NCBI GenBank assembly: GCA_900752625.1
Contig: CAADWC010000101.1
Location: forward strand, 1-7,437
DNA length: 7,437 nucleotides
DNA from: Oscillospiraceae bacterium
Lineage (GTDB): Bacteria > Bacillota > Clostridia > Oscillospirales > Ruminococcaceae
Direction: 5' to 3'
Below are positions 7,179 through 7,437 of the stretch, piece by piece (the first letter of the stretch is position 1; the number at the start of each line of letters is the position of its first letter). Below the pieces are notes generated by a model that did no database searches, was not told where the DNA came from, and was given only the letters and a program-made list of their open reading frames with translations. Made by a program: the position numbers and the translations under genes.

Positions 7179-7207
7179 AGTATAGCATTATTTATGCTTA
7201 CCGTCAA
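7179..7207 (-). promoter_or_regulatory. Sigma-A-type promoter of the MarR-ABC operon
   Basis: On the minus strand, a -35 box TTGACG (complement of 7202-7207) is separated by exactly 17 bp from a -10 box TATACT (complement of 7179-7184). Each matches the consensus at 5 of 6 positions. Transcription should begin near 7172, giving a leader of about 78 bases before the GTG. The operators lie immediately downstream. Confidence 0.75.
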
Positions 7208-7252
7208 TCTTAAACATTCACAAATAATATAAACAATAATCAAGGATTTTAC

Positions 7253-7281
7253 TTTAATTTCACCATAAACAATGTTAAAAT
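7253..7281 (+). promoter_or_regulatory. Candidate promoter for the GH13 gene
   Basis: TAAAAT at 7276-7281 with an upstream TG at 7273-7274 forms an extended -10 element. TTTAAT at 7253-7258 stands 17 bp upstream as a weak -35 box. It would give a leader of about 85 bases. The region is AT-rich, so such matches are easy to find. No convincing catabolite (cre) site or carbohydrate-regulator palindrome was seen between it and the start codon. Confidence 0.35.
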
Positions 7282-7374
7282 ATGAACATATCAAGGCAAT
7301 ACCGCACTTAGTCTATTCTTTAACTGCGAAACAGGCTTTGATTAAATTGCTAAATCATCAAGGAGTGTACATTT

Positions 7375-7437
7375 ATGAGTATCAACAAGCTTCCGGAGTG
7401 GCTTAAAGACGCCGTGTTTTATGAAATTTATCCTCAG
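7375..7437 (+). CDS. Glycoside hydrolase family 13 (alpha-amylase type), 5' fragment
   Basis: Only the first 21 codons are present (MSINKLPEWLKDAVFYEIYPQ); the gene runs off the window. The string WLKDAVFYEIYPQ matches the conserved first strand of the GH13 catalytic barrel, found right at the N-terminus of amylases, oligo-1,6-glucosidases and related enzymes. There is no signal peptide, so a cytoplasmic enzyme acting on imported maltodextrins or similar glucans is likely. AGGAGTG at 7361-7367, 7 bases before the ATG, supports the start. It is divergent from the MarR operon and probably unrelated to it. The exact specificity cannot be told from this fragment. Confidence 0.82.
   Translation, partial: MSINKLPEWLKDAVFYEIYPQ

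Noticed and set aside
7326..7342. Possible catabolite repression (cre) site upstream of the GH13 gene
   Set aside because: TGCGAAACAGGCTTTGA has some symmetry but lacks the central CG and the flanking match of a cre consensus.
7339..7357. Inverted repeat TGATT / AATCA just upstream of the GH13 ribosome binding site
   Set aside because: Only 5 AT-rich pairs with a 9-base loop; too weak to call a regulatory structure in AT-rich intergenic DNA.
1..7437. CRISPR arrays, tRNA or rRNA genes, insertion sequences, phage or defence genes
   Set aside because: No regular repeat-spacer pattern, tRNA-like cloverleaf, transposase or terminal repeats were seen. The genes present are ordinary housekeeping and efflux functions.

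Overview
The window looks like a chromosomal segment from a low-to-mid GC Firmicute, most likely a gut clostridium of the Ruminococcus/Oscillospiraceae type. This rests on the strong AGGAGG-type ribosome binding sites, consensus sigma-A-like promoter elements, a MarR plus two-ABC-half-transporter operon, and an adjacent GH13 amylase-type gene. Taxonomy is inferred from gene content and style only; no marker gene is present.

Layout. (1) Bases 1-2331, plus strand: the 3' part of a kdpD sensor kinase gene, cut by the window edge, overlapping by 8 bases a complete kdpE response regulator gene. The KdpFABC potassium pump genes they would control are not in view. (2) Bases 2332-2437: a short convergent intergenic region with nested inverted repeats. 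The best reading is an intrinsic terminator for the minus-strand operon arriving from the right. (3) Bases 2438-7094, minus strand: a tightly packed three-gene operon, read right to left: a MarR-family repressor (GTG start), a 769-residue ABC half-transporter, and a 615-residue ABC half-transporter. The genes overlap by 17 bases at the first junction and abut exactly (TAAATG) at the second. (4) Bases 7095-7374: a divergent intergenic region holding a near-consensus promoter for the MarR operon, two palindromic operator-like sites just downstream of it, a short 11-bp-phased repeat in the leader, and a weaker candidate promoter for the gene on the right. (5) Bases 7375-7437, plus strand: the first 21 codons of a GH13 (alpha-amylase family) gene, cut by the window end.

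How it works together. KdpD and KdpE form a two-component system for potassium limitation or turgor. The MarR operon reads as a self-regulated export module. The two half-transporters carry complementary departures from the ABC consensus: Walker B Glu to Asp and H-loop His to Gln in the first, and SGGQ to SQGQ in the second. These place one degenerate and one canonical ATP site in a heterodimer, as in the BmrCD, LmrCD, EfrCD and TM287/288 class of exporters. The first subunit also has a roughly 195-residue extracellular insertion between its first two membrane helices. The substrate cannot be read from sequence; drugs or other amphiphiles are the usual guess for MarR-controlled exporters.

I found no clearly new biological system here. 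The items most worth a second look are the extracellular insertion, the asymmetric ATP sites, and the compact operator/promoter region of the MarR operon.
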